Source of the DNA: Sclerurus mexicanus
Taxonomy: Eukaryota; Chordata; Aves; Passeriformes; Furnariidae
Reading direction: 5' to 3'
DNA: 64,000 nucleotides
Assembly (NCBI GenBank): GCA_013396755.1
Contig: VWZF01002630.1
Coordinates: 434,001-498,000 of the forward strand
Within the stretch, counting starts at the first letter, position 1. The number at the start of each line of letters is the position of its first letter. The translations under genes were made by a program, and so were the position numbers. The notes beneath the pieces are model-generated. The model saw only the letters and a list, made by a program, of their open reading frames with translations. It searched no databases and was not told where the DNA came from. Shown piece after piece: positions 39,201-52,500 of the stretch.

Positions 39201-40038
39201 GAGGATTCTTGGGGCGAGTAAAACGAAGTGAGTGATGGGCCACCCAAAGTCTGCTCCTAGGAAAGGACAAACAAAGCTTCTTTCAAAGCAAGAGGAGTAC
39301 AAATGGGAGAGTAGTATCAGACCCATTTCTCCCCAGACTATGTAGGATGATTTTTGGACTCAAAACTCTTTCCTTCTGCTGAGCTAGGTCTTGGATACCT
39401 GCCTATGGACTGAGCTGCTCAATCCCATCTGCAGTGAGAGCACAAAGACAAGAGCTTGGGCCCATGGTGAAATTATTATCTTGCCCCAAGTGTCTCCTTC
39501 TTAAAAGGTCTGTAGCTGGACACCTGCATGTGCAAAAAAAATTCTGCAAGGAAAGACCTCTGGGATCATGGTTTCCTGACAGACCCAGGGTGGGAAGAGC
39601 CTGCAGGCAGAGACAATTGCTTGGGTCACAAGGAGCCACCCTGCTGAGTATCTCCTCTGCCACACTGAAGCAGTGATGTCTGCCCTCTCAAACCCAGGTT
39701 CTCAGGGCCCTTGTTCTTCTGTCTCTCCATCGAGTGAGCAACACAAATGCTCCCCTCGCCCTCCCACACAGCTCAGCATAGCAGCAAATTTAGAAAGCTA
39801 TGCCCCATTTCTCTCTAGAAAATCCTTGCCAGGCTCTGCCAGCTGCCACCCCTCTGACAGATGTTCTGCTCAGGCACAGTCTATCATTTTTACACAGTGG
39901 CAGCCTGGTTATATATTTCATGCTTCATGCCAAACTTCTAGTGCTTCCAGTTGGAGGGAATGGCATAGCCAAGTGCGACCTGGTCCATGCATGACTTTGA
40001 GGTGCTGATCTTTGAACTCTTCCTGGCTTTCCCTGCAG
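33276..40038. other. Non-coding stretch, nothing secure
   Basis: About 6.8 kb without recognised genes or repeat families. A 147-codon + frame at 34625-35068 has no domain and no splice logic. A short (CAAAA)n patch lies near 36240, and CA-rich sequence near 37500-37545. Confidence 0.5.
34210..34241. repeat. Perfect 11-bp inverted repeat (hairpin)
   Basis: AAATCACTGCA at 34210-34220 pairs perfectly with TGCAGTGATTT at 34231-34241 around a 10-nt AT-rich loop. Pairing does not extend outward, so it is too short for a typical pre-microRNA stem. Confidence 0.7.
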
Positions 40039-40080
40039 GTGGATAACAACACTGTGCAAGGGAAGAACCTTTCCTTCAAA
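40039..40080 (+). other. Candidate 42-nt coding exon
   Basis: A very good acceptor (CTTCCTGGCTTTCCCTGCAG) precedes 42 nt that read VDNNTVQGKNLSFK in the frame starting at the exon edge. A donor-like AAA|GTGAGG follows, lacking G at -1. Entry and exit are both phase 0, compatible with the exon ending at 8705, although one in three random pairs would be. If unspliced, the frame continues only eight more codons. No family was recognised. Confidence 0.15.
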
Positions 40081-42420
40081 GTGAGGTTAAATCCAACCTT
40101 TTGAGCTGCAAGGAGAACTGTCTGGACAGTACCAGCAGCAGGAAAGAGCTTGATCGAATATAAGATATGGAGGTATTAGAGATTCATGGCATTTCCGAGG
40201 CAGATGAAGAAATTATGCTTTTTGATATCTTTATAAAGGTGCAGTTTTCCAGTTTATATCCATGACGTACAAATGTCTTTGACTTTTTACATATAGAGAA
40301 ACCAATAGAAAAGCAAGACGTTCTTAAGCAGATCGGTATAGATGAGGTGAATGGCAAAAATCTGACTTGCGAATTCTGGGGTGGAGGGCAAAAATGGTAG
40401 GATTTCTTGGGATACTGTAGGGCTTAGAGATTATGAAAAGTGAGTCTTTTGGTGTTAGGCTTTGTCTCGGCTCCTGATAGATTTTACAATGTTCTTACTG
40501 CTGTGATAGCAATGATAGCAGAGTAAATGAAATATGGCTTAAAATCATAAGGAAGCTAAAACAACTTCCCTGTTTCTTATTCCACATTTACAGTCTCTTC
40601 TTCAAAGAGCTTGCACATAGCTACTTTTTTCTGTTCTAAATTGACTTTCACACCACTTTCACCATTATTATACCTGGGTGCTTCCTGTATTACACCAAAG
40701 AATGTGACTAGTATCTCTTACAGGAAACTTGTGATGGTTCCTCCCCCTCATGAATGATATTACAGGCTGGACCAAGGCAGTTTGCTTCTCACACTGATGA
40801 GCTCATGTGGCTATGTGAGATCAAAGCTGTAGGGAAAGAAAAAAAAAAAGCGCACCTGTTTTAGGTCCCAAATCAACCCCCAAATATATGTGCAGACTTA
40901 AGAAATTGCTCTTGCATTTTTAAAGAAGCTGTTTGAACATCCAGCCCTCATTCACTTAGCATGGGCAATATTGTTCATTCAGAGCCTTGGAGCCCAGTTT
41001 ACTTTAGTGTTACATCAATGTTGCTTTCAGACACTGTAATTCTCCGGTAGGTCAATGCCAATCCTGTTGCATTCTCCTAAGGTGCAATGTATCAGTTCAC
41101 AGAATGGCAGGTATAGAGTTAAGCAATTAGTCCATTCCTGTCCTACAGCATTGGAAACTATAATGATGACCCAAGATCTGATGGCAGAAAGGGAGCCCCA
41201 GATGCACTGAGTGATTGAACCTGATAGATCACCACATTTACAGCAACTTAAATGCAGGTCTGGAGCAATTTTGTTTAAAATTGGAGGAAAATAGTAAAGT
41301 CAATGTGTCACAAAGTACCATGCAAATTTTGTGAATAAAAGCTTCAAAGGTTACCTAAGTGCCATTGATTACCTCTAAGAGGTTCTTTCAGATCTGAAGT
41401 CCCAAAAAAGAACTTACATATACACTTACATATACATTTCTAATAATCGACTCTTCTCCACTAGATGAATCCAGCCACTAGCCTCTTGTCAGGGGGTTCT
41501 TACTAAAGATACACAAGGAAATCACAGCAAGTCACATTCCTGCTAAGTTCAACAGTACGATGCCCTTCAAAAGCCACCAGTGGTCACCTCTGCTTTGGCA
41601 GCTAAGCTTTTAAGAGGGATTAACATGTTTATTCTGAATGATGGCTTAATGTCTTGCATATCTGGAAAGCCAGTCAGAACTGAGAGATGTTAACAAGATG
41701 CTTCATCACCTTTCTCTATATTTTTACTGTGCCTCATACCATGGCTTGTTTTATAGATATAGAATCTAATAAACTAAGATCATATACTTTTGGGGAGAGG
41801 AGACAAGGAGAAAATTATATGTTTGGTTGATCATGATAACAAGATTGCCATAGGAAGCATGTCATTTTGAGAAGGAATTTAGAACAATGCAGGCTGAGCA
41901 TGGCACGGGTGAAGTGGATTTAAACCTGACAGAGTGCAAAATGGAGACGGGGAACGAAAAGGGAAATCACTGAGTGTTCCCATATGTAACCTCCAAGGAC
42001 TGGTATTTCTAGCTGTCAGAAACACATGCCCATGGGCCATTTCAGGCTGGAACATGTTTTTCATCCCTTTTCAGCAGCAATTGGCTGAAGACAGAGAGGA
42101 AGGAGAGTAGGAGGAATGATCTGGTATTAACTAAAGGCAGGTATGCACACTGGAAAGCTTTGCCATGTCCTGGTCTTTACAGTTCAAGAAAGCTGTTGGC
42201 AAATGAAAATTGTTTCAGGAAAAGAGAAAAAAAAAGTCTTAATAATTATTTCAAAGACAAGAAATGTCACCTTAGACTCAAATCTCCACTGAGGTGCTTT
42301 ACCAGGGGCCAGCTGATGGACTAACTTGAGCACAATTTCGAGACTTATATGAGGAGCTTTGTGGCAATAAACTCAGCCTGGAAGACAGAAATAGCCAGTT
42401 ACAGTGGCCTAAAGCAAGAG
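40081..42420. other. Non-coding stretch, nothing recognised
   Basis: No gene or repeat family is supported. Contains the 12-mer duplication at 41412. Confidence 0.5.
41412..41435. repeat. Perfect tandem 12-mer duplication
   Basis: ACTTACATATAC occurs twice in tandem without mismatch. Confidence 0.85.
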
Positions 42421-42681
42421 CTAGACAATGCATTTTGTGCAGTTAGCATGAAGTGTCCTTCCATCATTACTGCTTATCTCATCCTTCTTCACTAGCACCT
42501 TTGTTGCTGTTTCAATCCTCGAGGGGTTTCTTTCACTTGTTTTTGACACTTTGGGCTTGTCCAAAGCCTGCCAAGTGATGACATTCCCTGAGCTGCTTTT
42601 CAGAGAGGTGGAGTGAGAGAGAATGACAGTAAAGCATGTTTTGGGACCACCATCTTTTGCCAGCCAGACTCCCATGAGCAT
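42421..42681 (-). other. Coding-like minus-strand open frame, unrecognised
   Basis: An 86-codon minus-strand frame ends in a stop at 42421. Its C-terminal two-thirds (from about residue 27) reads SSSGNVITWQALDKPKV, then KTSERNPSRIETATKVLVKK. This hydrophilic pattern is more protein-like than most frames in the window. A pyrimidine-rich CTCTCTCACTCCACCTCTCTG precedes that part on the minus strand, so a terminal exon is conceivable. No polyadenylation signal was found close downstream. The product is unrecognised and a chance frame is quite possible. Confidence 0.15.
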
Positions 42682-42867
42682 TTTTAGAGTCAGACTACCT
42701 TTTGAGGAAGAAAGTCAACACTGGAGCCCCACCCTCTCTACCTGTATGACGAGTAGCTCTCTGCTGTTAACACACAGGCTGTATGCACTGGGACAGGGAG
42801 CAGCTTGTGTTTGCAGGGATCTCCAAGGAGAACAGTCTGGAAATGTCAGAACTCCTTTCCTTTACAG

Positions 42868-42917
42868 GCCCAGCCTTGGGAAGTGCGGGAAGAAGCTCAG
42901 TCCAGCTACAGACTGCG
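42868..42917 (+). other. Candidate 50-nt exon
   Basis: A strong acceptor (ACTCCTTTCCTTTACAG|G) and a donor (GCG|GTAAGG) enclose 50 nt. At least two frames are open: one begins AQPWEVREEAQSSY and the other PSLGKCGKKLSPATD. It overlaps no repeat. The call rests only on splice-like signals. Confidence 0.12.
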
Positions 42918-43310
42918 GTAAGGAGGGTGCTGTCATGCAGAAAATGTTGGCAGAAACCTTGGACTGCTGAACCCTCTCCCAGCACCACACACCAACCCAG
43001 CCAAGCGAGTGACAGCTACTAACAGGCCATCTCCCAGCCTGGCCCAGATCCGAGTGTATGTCTGAGCCAATGCTCACTATCTCTGCGCTTTACCTAGACA
43101 GAGCCGGACAGGTGGCATTGGCAAGAAACCAAGAAAAGCAGTTCATTCCTGGGGAGTAGTCCTCCATGTGAGATGGCACGTGATAGGAGATGTGGTGTGT
43201 ATTGGCAGCAAGATCAGATGTGCCTTATAACAGTTTCTGAAGCTTTTCAACTAACTCAGGCTTGAAATTTAGAGGAATTTGGTTAACTTGTTCTGTTTTG
43301 TCTGAACAGC

Positions 43311-43312
<2 letters not shown>

Positions 43313-43364
<52 letters not shown>

Positions 43365-43381
43365 TGTTTTGTTTTTTTTTN
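43313..43381. repeat. 51-T homopolymer, T-rich tail and single N
   Basis: There are 51 consecutive T from 43313 to 43363. Then comes GTGTTTTG, a further nine T, and one ambiguous base at 43381, the only N in the window. The exact length is unreliable. It may be the poly(A) tail of a minus-strand retroposed sequence, or a collapsed or mis-polished low-complexity or GC-rich segment. Confidence 0.9.
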
Positions 43382-43506
43382 CGTGTGGGTTCTGGCTTCA
43401 GCTCCTGTTGGGAGTGCTGAAATTCCATCACAAAAGCTGCCTCATCACTTAGCTTTTTATTATAGTCTTTCAGCACCACATGACTGCTGGTGCATCTCCA
43501 GCCATG
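43382..43506 (-). other. Possible minus-strand exon or retroposed fragment next to the T run
   Basis: On the minus strand a good acceptor-like run (TTTCTTCCCATTTCCAG) precedes 43506. The following 125 nt are open in the frame reading SSHVVLKDYNKKLSDEAAF and VMEFQHSQQELKPEP before the N. The same frame formally passes through the A run and continues to a stop, with KPELVEKLQKLL at its end. Frame continuity across a homopolymer of uncertain length means little. It is either a retroposed fragment with a poly(A) tail (an ATAATAAAAAG signal-like word lies inside) or a true exon in a poorly assembled spot. No family was recognised. Confidence 0.18.
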
Positions 43507-46500
43507 CTGGAAATGGGAAGAAACAACTAACAGCTTTTTAGATAACACAAAAGACTATGTGTTTCTGCCAACAACCACCCCCATTTGCATCTCCCCTCTT
43601 CTCCAGCTACCACAAGATGGGATTAACCAGAGGTCCCCATTACTTTCAGAAAGATTATTTGCAGTGGGAGGTATTTTTCAGAGTGAGTGACAGCACTGTG
43701 GTGGGAGGAAGAGAGATCCCTTGAGGGGTCTCTAATACCCCTCTTTGCATTTCCCATTCTTTAGTAATCACTCCTCTGCAGGCCTGTCCTACAGGGTTGG
43801 CCTCCTTAGCTAGTAATTGCTGAAGGAATCAAAATATAAGGCATGGCAGCAGCAGACATGCAGTGGAAAAAAATCCCTGCATGCACATACACAAGTTTAA
43901 GACAGAGAGAGAAGGAGGGAAAGCACATTAAAGGAAAGGCAACGTTTGCAGGAGGCTGGTGTGTCCTTGACCGAAGGAGACATTAAAGACAGCTTCAGTG
44001 ATTTACTCCTTGACAGCCTTGCATCTCTGTGATTCACGGAGCTAATCAATTAGGTGGTACATTCCCCCTCCCTGCCACCCCTTTATTTTTAACAGCTTCT
44101 TGCCAAGAGTGGAAATGCTCCAGAACTGAATGGGTGACCACATCCAGACCATGCTGCAAAAGCTAACAAATACCATCCAGTGGATCTGAAAGGGGGTCAG
44201 GACATTGCTAAAGGGAATTTGTCATAGGGGTAAGGGCAGTTTAGCCCCACTGACAGTGCATGTCACATACTCCTGAGTCATACACCACAGTCAATGCTGC
44301 AAAGATGCACTACCCCTTTATTTAACTGGATTTAGGTCTATCTATGCCTCAGACCTTCTATGCCATGTGGAGATTTTACAAGCCATGCAGCACTTCAATT
44401 CTTCAGCCATATGCAGAGAGCGTGGCCTTCAGAAGCACCATTCCCTCTGAATATACGTATCTACTCCTACAGGCAACAGTGACCCTTTCTTATAGGCCCA
44501 AGATGACTCTTCATAATTCCTCCCCTCTTCTTTTGGGTGCACAGACTTATAGCTGCACATGAGTAAAACATGAACACAACAATGCAGAGGCACTTCAGGC
44601 ACCCACAAACACAGGTACATCCCTCAATCATGTGCATGTGGATGATCCATCACCTGAACCACACTTTGTGAATTTACAAATGCAAGCACTCACCCTTAGT
44701 TCACACACTCTGTGGCTTGTATACACCACTCCCAAGGTATGTACCAGCTTTCTACCAGTGGCTGCTCTGATGACTGCTAATGAGGAAAAAAATAAGTAAA
44801 AAAGCAGCATTCTCATTGCCTCCTTCTTCTAACTCACTCCAGGTGGGATGTAGGGAAGCAGAGCATGGCTTTACATCTCAAACCAACAGCATCTGCAACA
44901 ACAAAGCCCTTTAGAGCTGTTCAGTGTTGAATCCTTGGCATCTAATGATCAAAAACAAAACACAGCAATCCTGCATTTTCCAAACATGCTATCAAGGGAC
45001 AACACACTCCTCTCCACGTGAAAGCATCATGTTGGCTGTCCTACTGCAAAATGAGAGACACTGTCACAGCAGAGCAATTCTTAGTCCTGGGAGGTACAGA
45101 AGCTGGCGAATACATCACAATGGGCTTCCGGGATTGAGAGCTGCAGCTGGCCAGCTACTGAAGAAAGGATCCTGCATTTAATGGTTGTGCTTCCCCTCTC
45201 CTAATAAGAAGGTACAGAAATCTGGTCACAGTTTAGTACAGTCAGAGAGAAAGAGGAGTTTCAGGGTTTGGGGAATATACCCCTCCACACATGGGATTTT
45301 TTGAAGATCATGTTCATCCCAGGACAGAAATTTTATCAGGGACATACACAGGGACTAAACCATTTGGATGCATAGCCAGAGGCTGAATGAGCCAGTCAGT
45401 GCTGTAACGCTGAGTCAGCCATATCAGTATTTACAATGTTTAAAATTTCATTGAAGATAATATCAGAAATCTCTAATCTTTATGACTGCAAGACTTATCT
45501 TCTGAATATGGTTGCCATAATGCTCCCCATATGAATATGATTATGCACAGCTCAAAGCAGCAGTCATGAGTCTGATGTAAATTCCCATTCAGGAAAGGGC
45601 CCCAGTTACTCCTGAAAAGTTACCCCCAACAGAAGGATTTTTCTCTACCTCTCTCAAAACCTATGACCTGTCCTGGTCCTTGACAGGAACTATTTCAGAG
45701 CAATTTTTGGTGAATGCTTCACTACGGACCTTTTTAGGAAAACATAATGCTAACAAAGATGAGAGGACAGTGTTGTGCACTGGCAGAGCACCATCAGACA
45801 GAGGTTTGTTGAGAAGGTGGGAATTCTTGGAGGTTTTATCCCTGCTTCTTATCATCATAAGACATAACATAGACGGCCGGTGAAGAAATCCTCCCCTCTG
45901 GGTTCAGACTGGAGTTCTCTCACTCTGGTTCATTGGATTCAGAGAATGAGGCATAAAAAACCCAGTCTGACCCCATTCTCTTCCCCTCATAGCACAAACT
46001 GTCTCAAGCATCCTGGGGTGCACCCAGCTGAGCCCTGGCTCCTGGGTCCCTCTTGCTGCTTTGAAGTCTCCTGTGAAAACAGAAACATTGTTGAATATTC
46101 TCTGATTTGATCTGGATGAAATCTCGCATCAGATTCTGCTGCTCTTCATGGCAAAATACCCACAGGCAACAGAGTCCAATTTTTACCCGTTCAGCTTCAG
46201 GCATAAATTTGCTGTTTTCAAAGTGGAGACAGCATCAGATGGCAGAGCGGAGGGGAAAAAAAAGAAGTCCTTCACCAGCTGTGAAAACTGCCCTTTTAAT
46301 TTTCATGAAAAGATATGAGACAAGAACAAAAGAAATGTTCTGCTGGCTGTTTCATTCCTCACTGGTGTTGTCGACAGCGAGCATTTCCTTTCACCATTCA
46401 ACTCTTAGAAGTTATTAGCTGCTGGATCTCTTTTTAGCTTCTTTCCTTTCACCTTGTTGAATTACATCCTTCTAGATATCACCTCTTGAATTCACATTCA

Positions 46501-49500
46501 ATTGGGGGTGGGCAAGCTTTATCTGTTCTGCCTGTGACATGAAAATTGTTGTTTCCTCTTCTTCTACTCAGGTTTCTCTGTAGAGGTAAATCCTTTACCT
46601 GTTTCTGCACTTTGAGGTCTGACTTCAGATATTAGACTTTCTGGTTTACATCTAAACTGTATCTCATTAAAACCATACATCAGTCCAGATTTCTCCTCAT
46701 TATAACAGTCAGAGATTATGGGAACGCAGTTATAATGAGGGCAAAGAGTATGGCTCAAAAACAATTTCTAATAGCTCATTAGCAAAAAACGACAAGTCAG
46801 ATAGTGCTGCTGTTTTCTCGTTCCTTTTAAAGATCTGAGAGCCATTGCGTTCCCAGTCCATGGAGGTTAGCAACAGTTAGTCTTCAAAATCAAGGCAAAG
46901 CTGTCTTCTTCACTGAGGTCTGTCTCACAGCCTTAGAAGTGTCCTGGACTTCTGGGTGCCGTCATACGGTCTGCAGACATTCATGAGTGACTTAATGTGG
47001 TTCCTCAAAGCTTGGTTATCACCTTCTCAGTGTTCCTACTATGCCTGCAAAAGAAGCAATATGCACTATTCTGATGCTTTTTCCTCCCCCACTTTAAGGT
47101 GGATCCAGTCCTGCCCGATGCTGCCTCTCTAATGTTCTGCTTCTGCTTAAGATTGTACATCAGCCTGACTCAGGTTTGCTCCAAATATTTGCCAGAATCT
47201 TGGTGGTGGGAACCTAGTCCATGCAGATGATGTATTGTACACATGGAAGATTTCAGATTTCCCCCTTTTTTATGTCAACATAAAAAAACAGAGGGAAGTG
47301 TTCAAGCTTGCAAACAGGCCTTAAAAGAGCTCATCTTGTCTTTTGTCTTCTTTCCCTTCTGGGTAACATCCAGAAGGAGCTGCTAGAGACTTGGAAGCCT
47401 TATCAAGAGCTACTGGGTCTTTCAGCTGGAAAAGAGCAGAGCTAAAGGCATTGCTTAGGCTTTACCCTGCCCTTACCCAGGCAAAGTGGCAAACACTATG
47501 TAAAAGCTGTGTAAACCAAGCTTAGAATTTATGGGCTCATATTATTACATTGCTGGGACATCTCTCAGGATGAAGTGCTTCACATTGTAAAATATCAGTG
47601 CACAAAAAAGCTTAGGAGGAGCTTCATTGAATTGACAGCCTTGCTCATGTGTTCTTATTACCTATTCACAGTACCCATTAGAGAAAAAGTCTATCATCAG
47701 TGATATCTAATGCTGAACTTTTGGCTCCATTCAGTAGAGGCTCAAGATGTAATATTTTGACAGTCTCACGAGATGCTGTGTCTGTTTCCAAGGAAGAGAT
47801 GACTCAAAGGGTGTCTCTTCTTAATGGGTGACGTCTGGCCTTGGAAGGATTGCAGAGTGATGATACCACTACTATGGATACCACTACAAGGTGCCCCATC
47901 CTTGGGAACACCGTGGCTGGCATCATCTATCAGGGTCAAATCTCTGCACTGCAGCTACAGGGCAATTTGGGAGCTGCTTGCTTTAGGTCTCTGCATGTGG
48001 CTAACACAACTGCGCAGCTGACATAGGAAGGTGTCATCTCCCCTGGAGGAATATGCTTCTCAGCCAGAAGCAGGAACTACATTTGAAAGCATTTTATTTT
48101 TAGCTTATCATTCATAATTTTGCTTGTGTATGTCACTGTGACTCATGCTTTGTTCCTTCTTCCTCGAGCTGGTAGTTGCAGAAAAACATGAATCTTTTCT
48201 TACTGCATGGTCTCTCTATTTGAGGGCTGCTTGTTGCAGTGGGGTTTGTCACTAACAAGGGCTTCTTCTCAACCAAACACTATTTTGCCATGAGAGGTTG
48301 GAAAAATGCCTTCTTTTTCCCCTAAGAACTGTGTTTTTGGTAAAATGCAGATGCAGTAAATGCATATGTATTGGTCACATCAGTCTGAAACAGAAAAGCC
48401 CTCCAAATGGAAAAAGAGCTATTAACACAATAGAGAAGAGCATCAAACCCTGTTCCTCACACTACGGCCAACCCTTAGCAGATGTTCAGTTCAGATGATT
48501 CCCCAAAACATCTGTGACATATCCTCTACCTGCTGCAAGCCACAAAACGTTGCCCTGCAAGACCTCGCAATAAACTTCAGACCCTGTGTAGACAAGACAA
48601 AACCTTCCAAACTGCAGTGTATTACAGAGAAAAAAGAGAGATCAAAGAAAAAGAAAGGAGCAAATAACTCTAATAGTTACCCCGTGAGTTCTGCACACTC
48701 CGGTACTGACTTTTCCTAATGTAAAGCCATGGCACTGTGCTAACAACTAGCACTTTTTGTTACCCTGAAGCTCACAGCTCACCTAAGCTTTCTCTGATCC
48801 CTCCAGTGAGCCATTAGCGTACCAACTGTTGTGAGGCTGTTTTAGCAATAGTTTGAAAAGTGATTTTTATGAGCTGTTTATTACCTTCTCAGATTTATTG
48901 TGTTCCATTCAGACTGACTATGTGAAAAAAACAAACAACAAACCTCTAAAAAAACACAATCTAAATCAAACCAAAAAGATTATAAGTCTTTTCTTCCTTT
49001 AATTTTTTCTTTCCCCTACACTTTTGGAATAAATGTCAGAATTAATTTAAGTCAACATTGTGAAAGGCAATCACTGGTCTTGAATATTTCTAAGTTTGGG
49101 TATTTAAATTAAGGTCCTTATGAGTGAATTCAGTTGCAGGAGGTGATTTGTGGATCCATTTCCAGTGATTAAAGGTGACCACGTGCTCCTTCTTGGCTCA
49201 GGAATCTGGGTGACTCTGGCTGGAGTTGTAGAAGAGGATATACCTTACATTTTCAGAGCTTGATGAGGCTGATGGGAAATTCTCCACAGTCCAGGCCTGG
49301 AGAACTGCCAGGTATTGTACCAAGCAGAGGCAGTGGGAAGGATTTCCCCTCCAAGAACATGGGGCTATGCAAATTAACATCAAACTGGTCAGAAGCATCT
49401 CAGCTAGATGGTAAAGGGGAGTTCTGCCAACAGCACCAATCTCCGTGCTTGAGCTTTAGATAAAAGCTGATATGTTGACAAATTTGGGGTCTTTTTTCTC

Positions 49501-52500
49501 CATTTATTCTGTATTTTCCCTTAATAGTCCCAGCTGGATTAAAGACACAATTTTCAGCAAATGTACGGTTTTTGCTGTGGTTAGGAAGATTGGTAATTAC
49601 CTGTGCCAAGTAGGTACCTGACCAGCCAGTCCCCCAGCAGATCTCCAACAAACCTAGCACCGCTTTATCTCAGTTATCCCACTCCACTTGATGCCACTGG
49701 GAGCTGGTCCGCTGATGGTAAAAAAAGCCCTGGGAATTGCAAGATGAAGTCCTAGGAAATCCAGTGAGACTGAAACTTGGACACATGGCTGAATGTTTTC
49801 ACTTTTCCCTGGCAGTTAATGAGATGACAGCCCAGGAGGATTCTCTGATGATTAAGGCGTAGGATGGGAACGTGGTTCCTGTGCAGTGATGAACACAGTG
49901 CATAGGAGCAGCCTCCCGCAAGGAATTTTTATAGAGGTAAACATATCCCCTAGCTGTGTGAGACACCAACATGTTCCCTGACTCATTGCTCTTTGTGGTT
50001 TTTTCTCTTTTTTTTATTCCCTTTCTTCTTTATTTTTTACTCCTTTTTTTCTTTTTTTTTTTTTAACCCCTTTCTTCTCCATTGACTGAAGAGGCCACAG
50101 ACAATGAACTCTCCTCTAGCCCTAAAAATGGGTTTTCTTACATCTTACTGTGACATCAAGATAAAAAATAGGATCTTCAGTCTTCACAGTATTAATATCC
50201 ATCCATCAGCTTTAAAACAGCTATGTATAACAAATACAAGAAGCTAAACGTTTTGCTGCTGAGCTTCTGCCAGTTGTCATCCAGGCAAGACAATTTATGA
50301 CACCTTTCCTGAGCATCCTGTTGAGGACTCATTCATGTAATTCCTCTAAAGACCAGATGCAGCCTTAGGAATATGAGAATTCAGAGATTTGCCCTGCTGC
50401 CTTGTTACCCTGCATGATCATTTCTGATAAGTGTTCTTGTTTAATCATTTCACTGCATAAAGCCCAGGGTTCTCTTGTGTTTGTCTGTGTCATATTAATA
50501 AAGGTCCATTTGGGAGGATGCTGGGGGTGGAAATGATTTGACCGAGGTTAAGTAACAATTGTACAAAATTGTTTTGACATTATGTTAATATCTGCTCATG
50601 TATTATCCTCAATTTAAAGTTAATCACCAAAATTACCGTTGCAGTTCCCAAAATCTAATGAAATAAGATCTGTTGAGGTGTGAATAATACAGAAATTGAG
50701 AAGCACACAGTCACCATGAAAAAAAATAACCAAAATAAACTGCTAGCTTTAACTCTCTGAGTGCTCACACAGACTGAGACGGGAGCACAAATTATATTAG
50801 ACCTTTGACACTTTGAAATTGTGCCAGTGACTGAGCAGGATCTGGAGCAGAGTGTCCAGTTTGTGGGCTTACCTGTGCACACAGGGCTCACCACGGTCGC
50901 ACTCTTTATCCCAGCTGCTGGGGCATGGCTGGAGGTTTCAAGCTAATAAATATGAATTGGTACTCTAATGGTTTGATCATGACTTGTCTGTGATAGGATG
51001 AACATATCTGATCTGGGAAGATGAAAACAGACCACAGCTATCATGAAAGAGGTTTGAAAAAACAGTGATTAGCATAATTTCAAATTAAAAATCAGTGGGG
51101 AAACATTAGTGCAAGGAACCAAGAGAGATGCAGGAATCTGCCTCTTGTGTTAAACCTGAATAAATATGGAGAAAATGAAGGAAGAAACATCAGTGCTGTA
51201 TTTGACCCAACAGCCTGGTCCACAGCTCACTGTTAGCTGATTTAGAAAAAACAGTGACAAAAATATTTTTTAAAAATCAGATAAATCCCTTCCTACATGG
51301 AAGCTTGGTGCAGGAATAATTTAAAGATGAGTATGTGCTACTGGGGAAAAGTAATAATAGCTGGTTTTGTAAAACTGGAAAATGGGAAATTATGATAGAT
51401 TCAACCACAGCAATAAAATATATAATAGTTAGGTCTGTGAAAGGACACTCAAATAGCTAATCTCAAGGTTTGTTGCCTTAAATATGTGAGTGGGCTACAA
51501 TGGGAAGGGTGTGAGAACTGCCAGGCTGCAGGCTTGGTTGAGAGCAAAGGAGTCAGAGACAGCTGTGAACAAGGCTGGGTAGCTCAGGGTGTGTTTGCAG
51601 GGAGTATGATGCTCTCTGCTTCACCTGTGCCATTTCAGGTCCAGGGAAGAGACACAGAAAGTAGGAAATGGGCAATATGCGACTGTGGCAATGGTGCACA
51701 AAGCAGGACACATGGATTAAATAAAGAAAAAAAAAGAAAGAGGGGAAGGGAAGGATAAATGAAAAGGTCCATGAAAGTATGAGAAAGTATGGAGGAGAAA
51801 TCAAACTCAGAGAAATGCAGCATCTTTCCTTCAGAGTTGCCCCAAACATAACTAAAAGTTGTTGTGAATTACAGAGGAGTAACATATTCTTATGTCCAGA
51901 ATGAAGTACAAGGAAGACAATAATGACTCACCTTATACAATCAATACTAAAAGCAGCTATAGATGATCCATTTTTTGATCCTCACTTCACACTCTAAGCT
52001 GGCTGACATACCACATGAGGCAGCAAGAATCACAATTTTTGATAGAAAACTCCAATTTTCATGTGCAAAATGAATCAGTGAGCATTTGCATCTAGTTTTC
52101 CTGGGGCAGGGTGCACAGACATCTAGTCAGTCACGGCCCAACCTGTTCTGGCACAGTAATTGCAGCCACTTTTTTGGTTAACAAGTAAAATTTCAAGTGC
52201 AAAAATGAGCTTGAAGAAGACTGAAGACCTGATCCTCTGTATGCCTCAAAAAGCTACAGAATAGCTGCATTGTTGGGTTTAATAAATTCCCCATGGAGAT
52301 TTCATATCCTCTCTAAAGTGGTTCCACAAAATCCTGTTTTCAGCTTCTTCACCTACCATTATCTGTAAAATGATCCTTGTTCTTCAGGCCACTTCAGTGT
52401 TTGGGCTTTTGCTGTGACATCCAAATGAGGATGTTTTGATTCATAGAGGTGAAGAATTAAAGATGCTTTTCTCTTGAATTTTTTTATTGTACAGTGGAGC

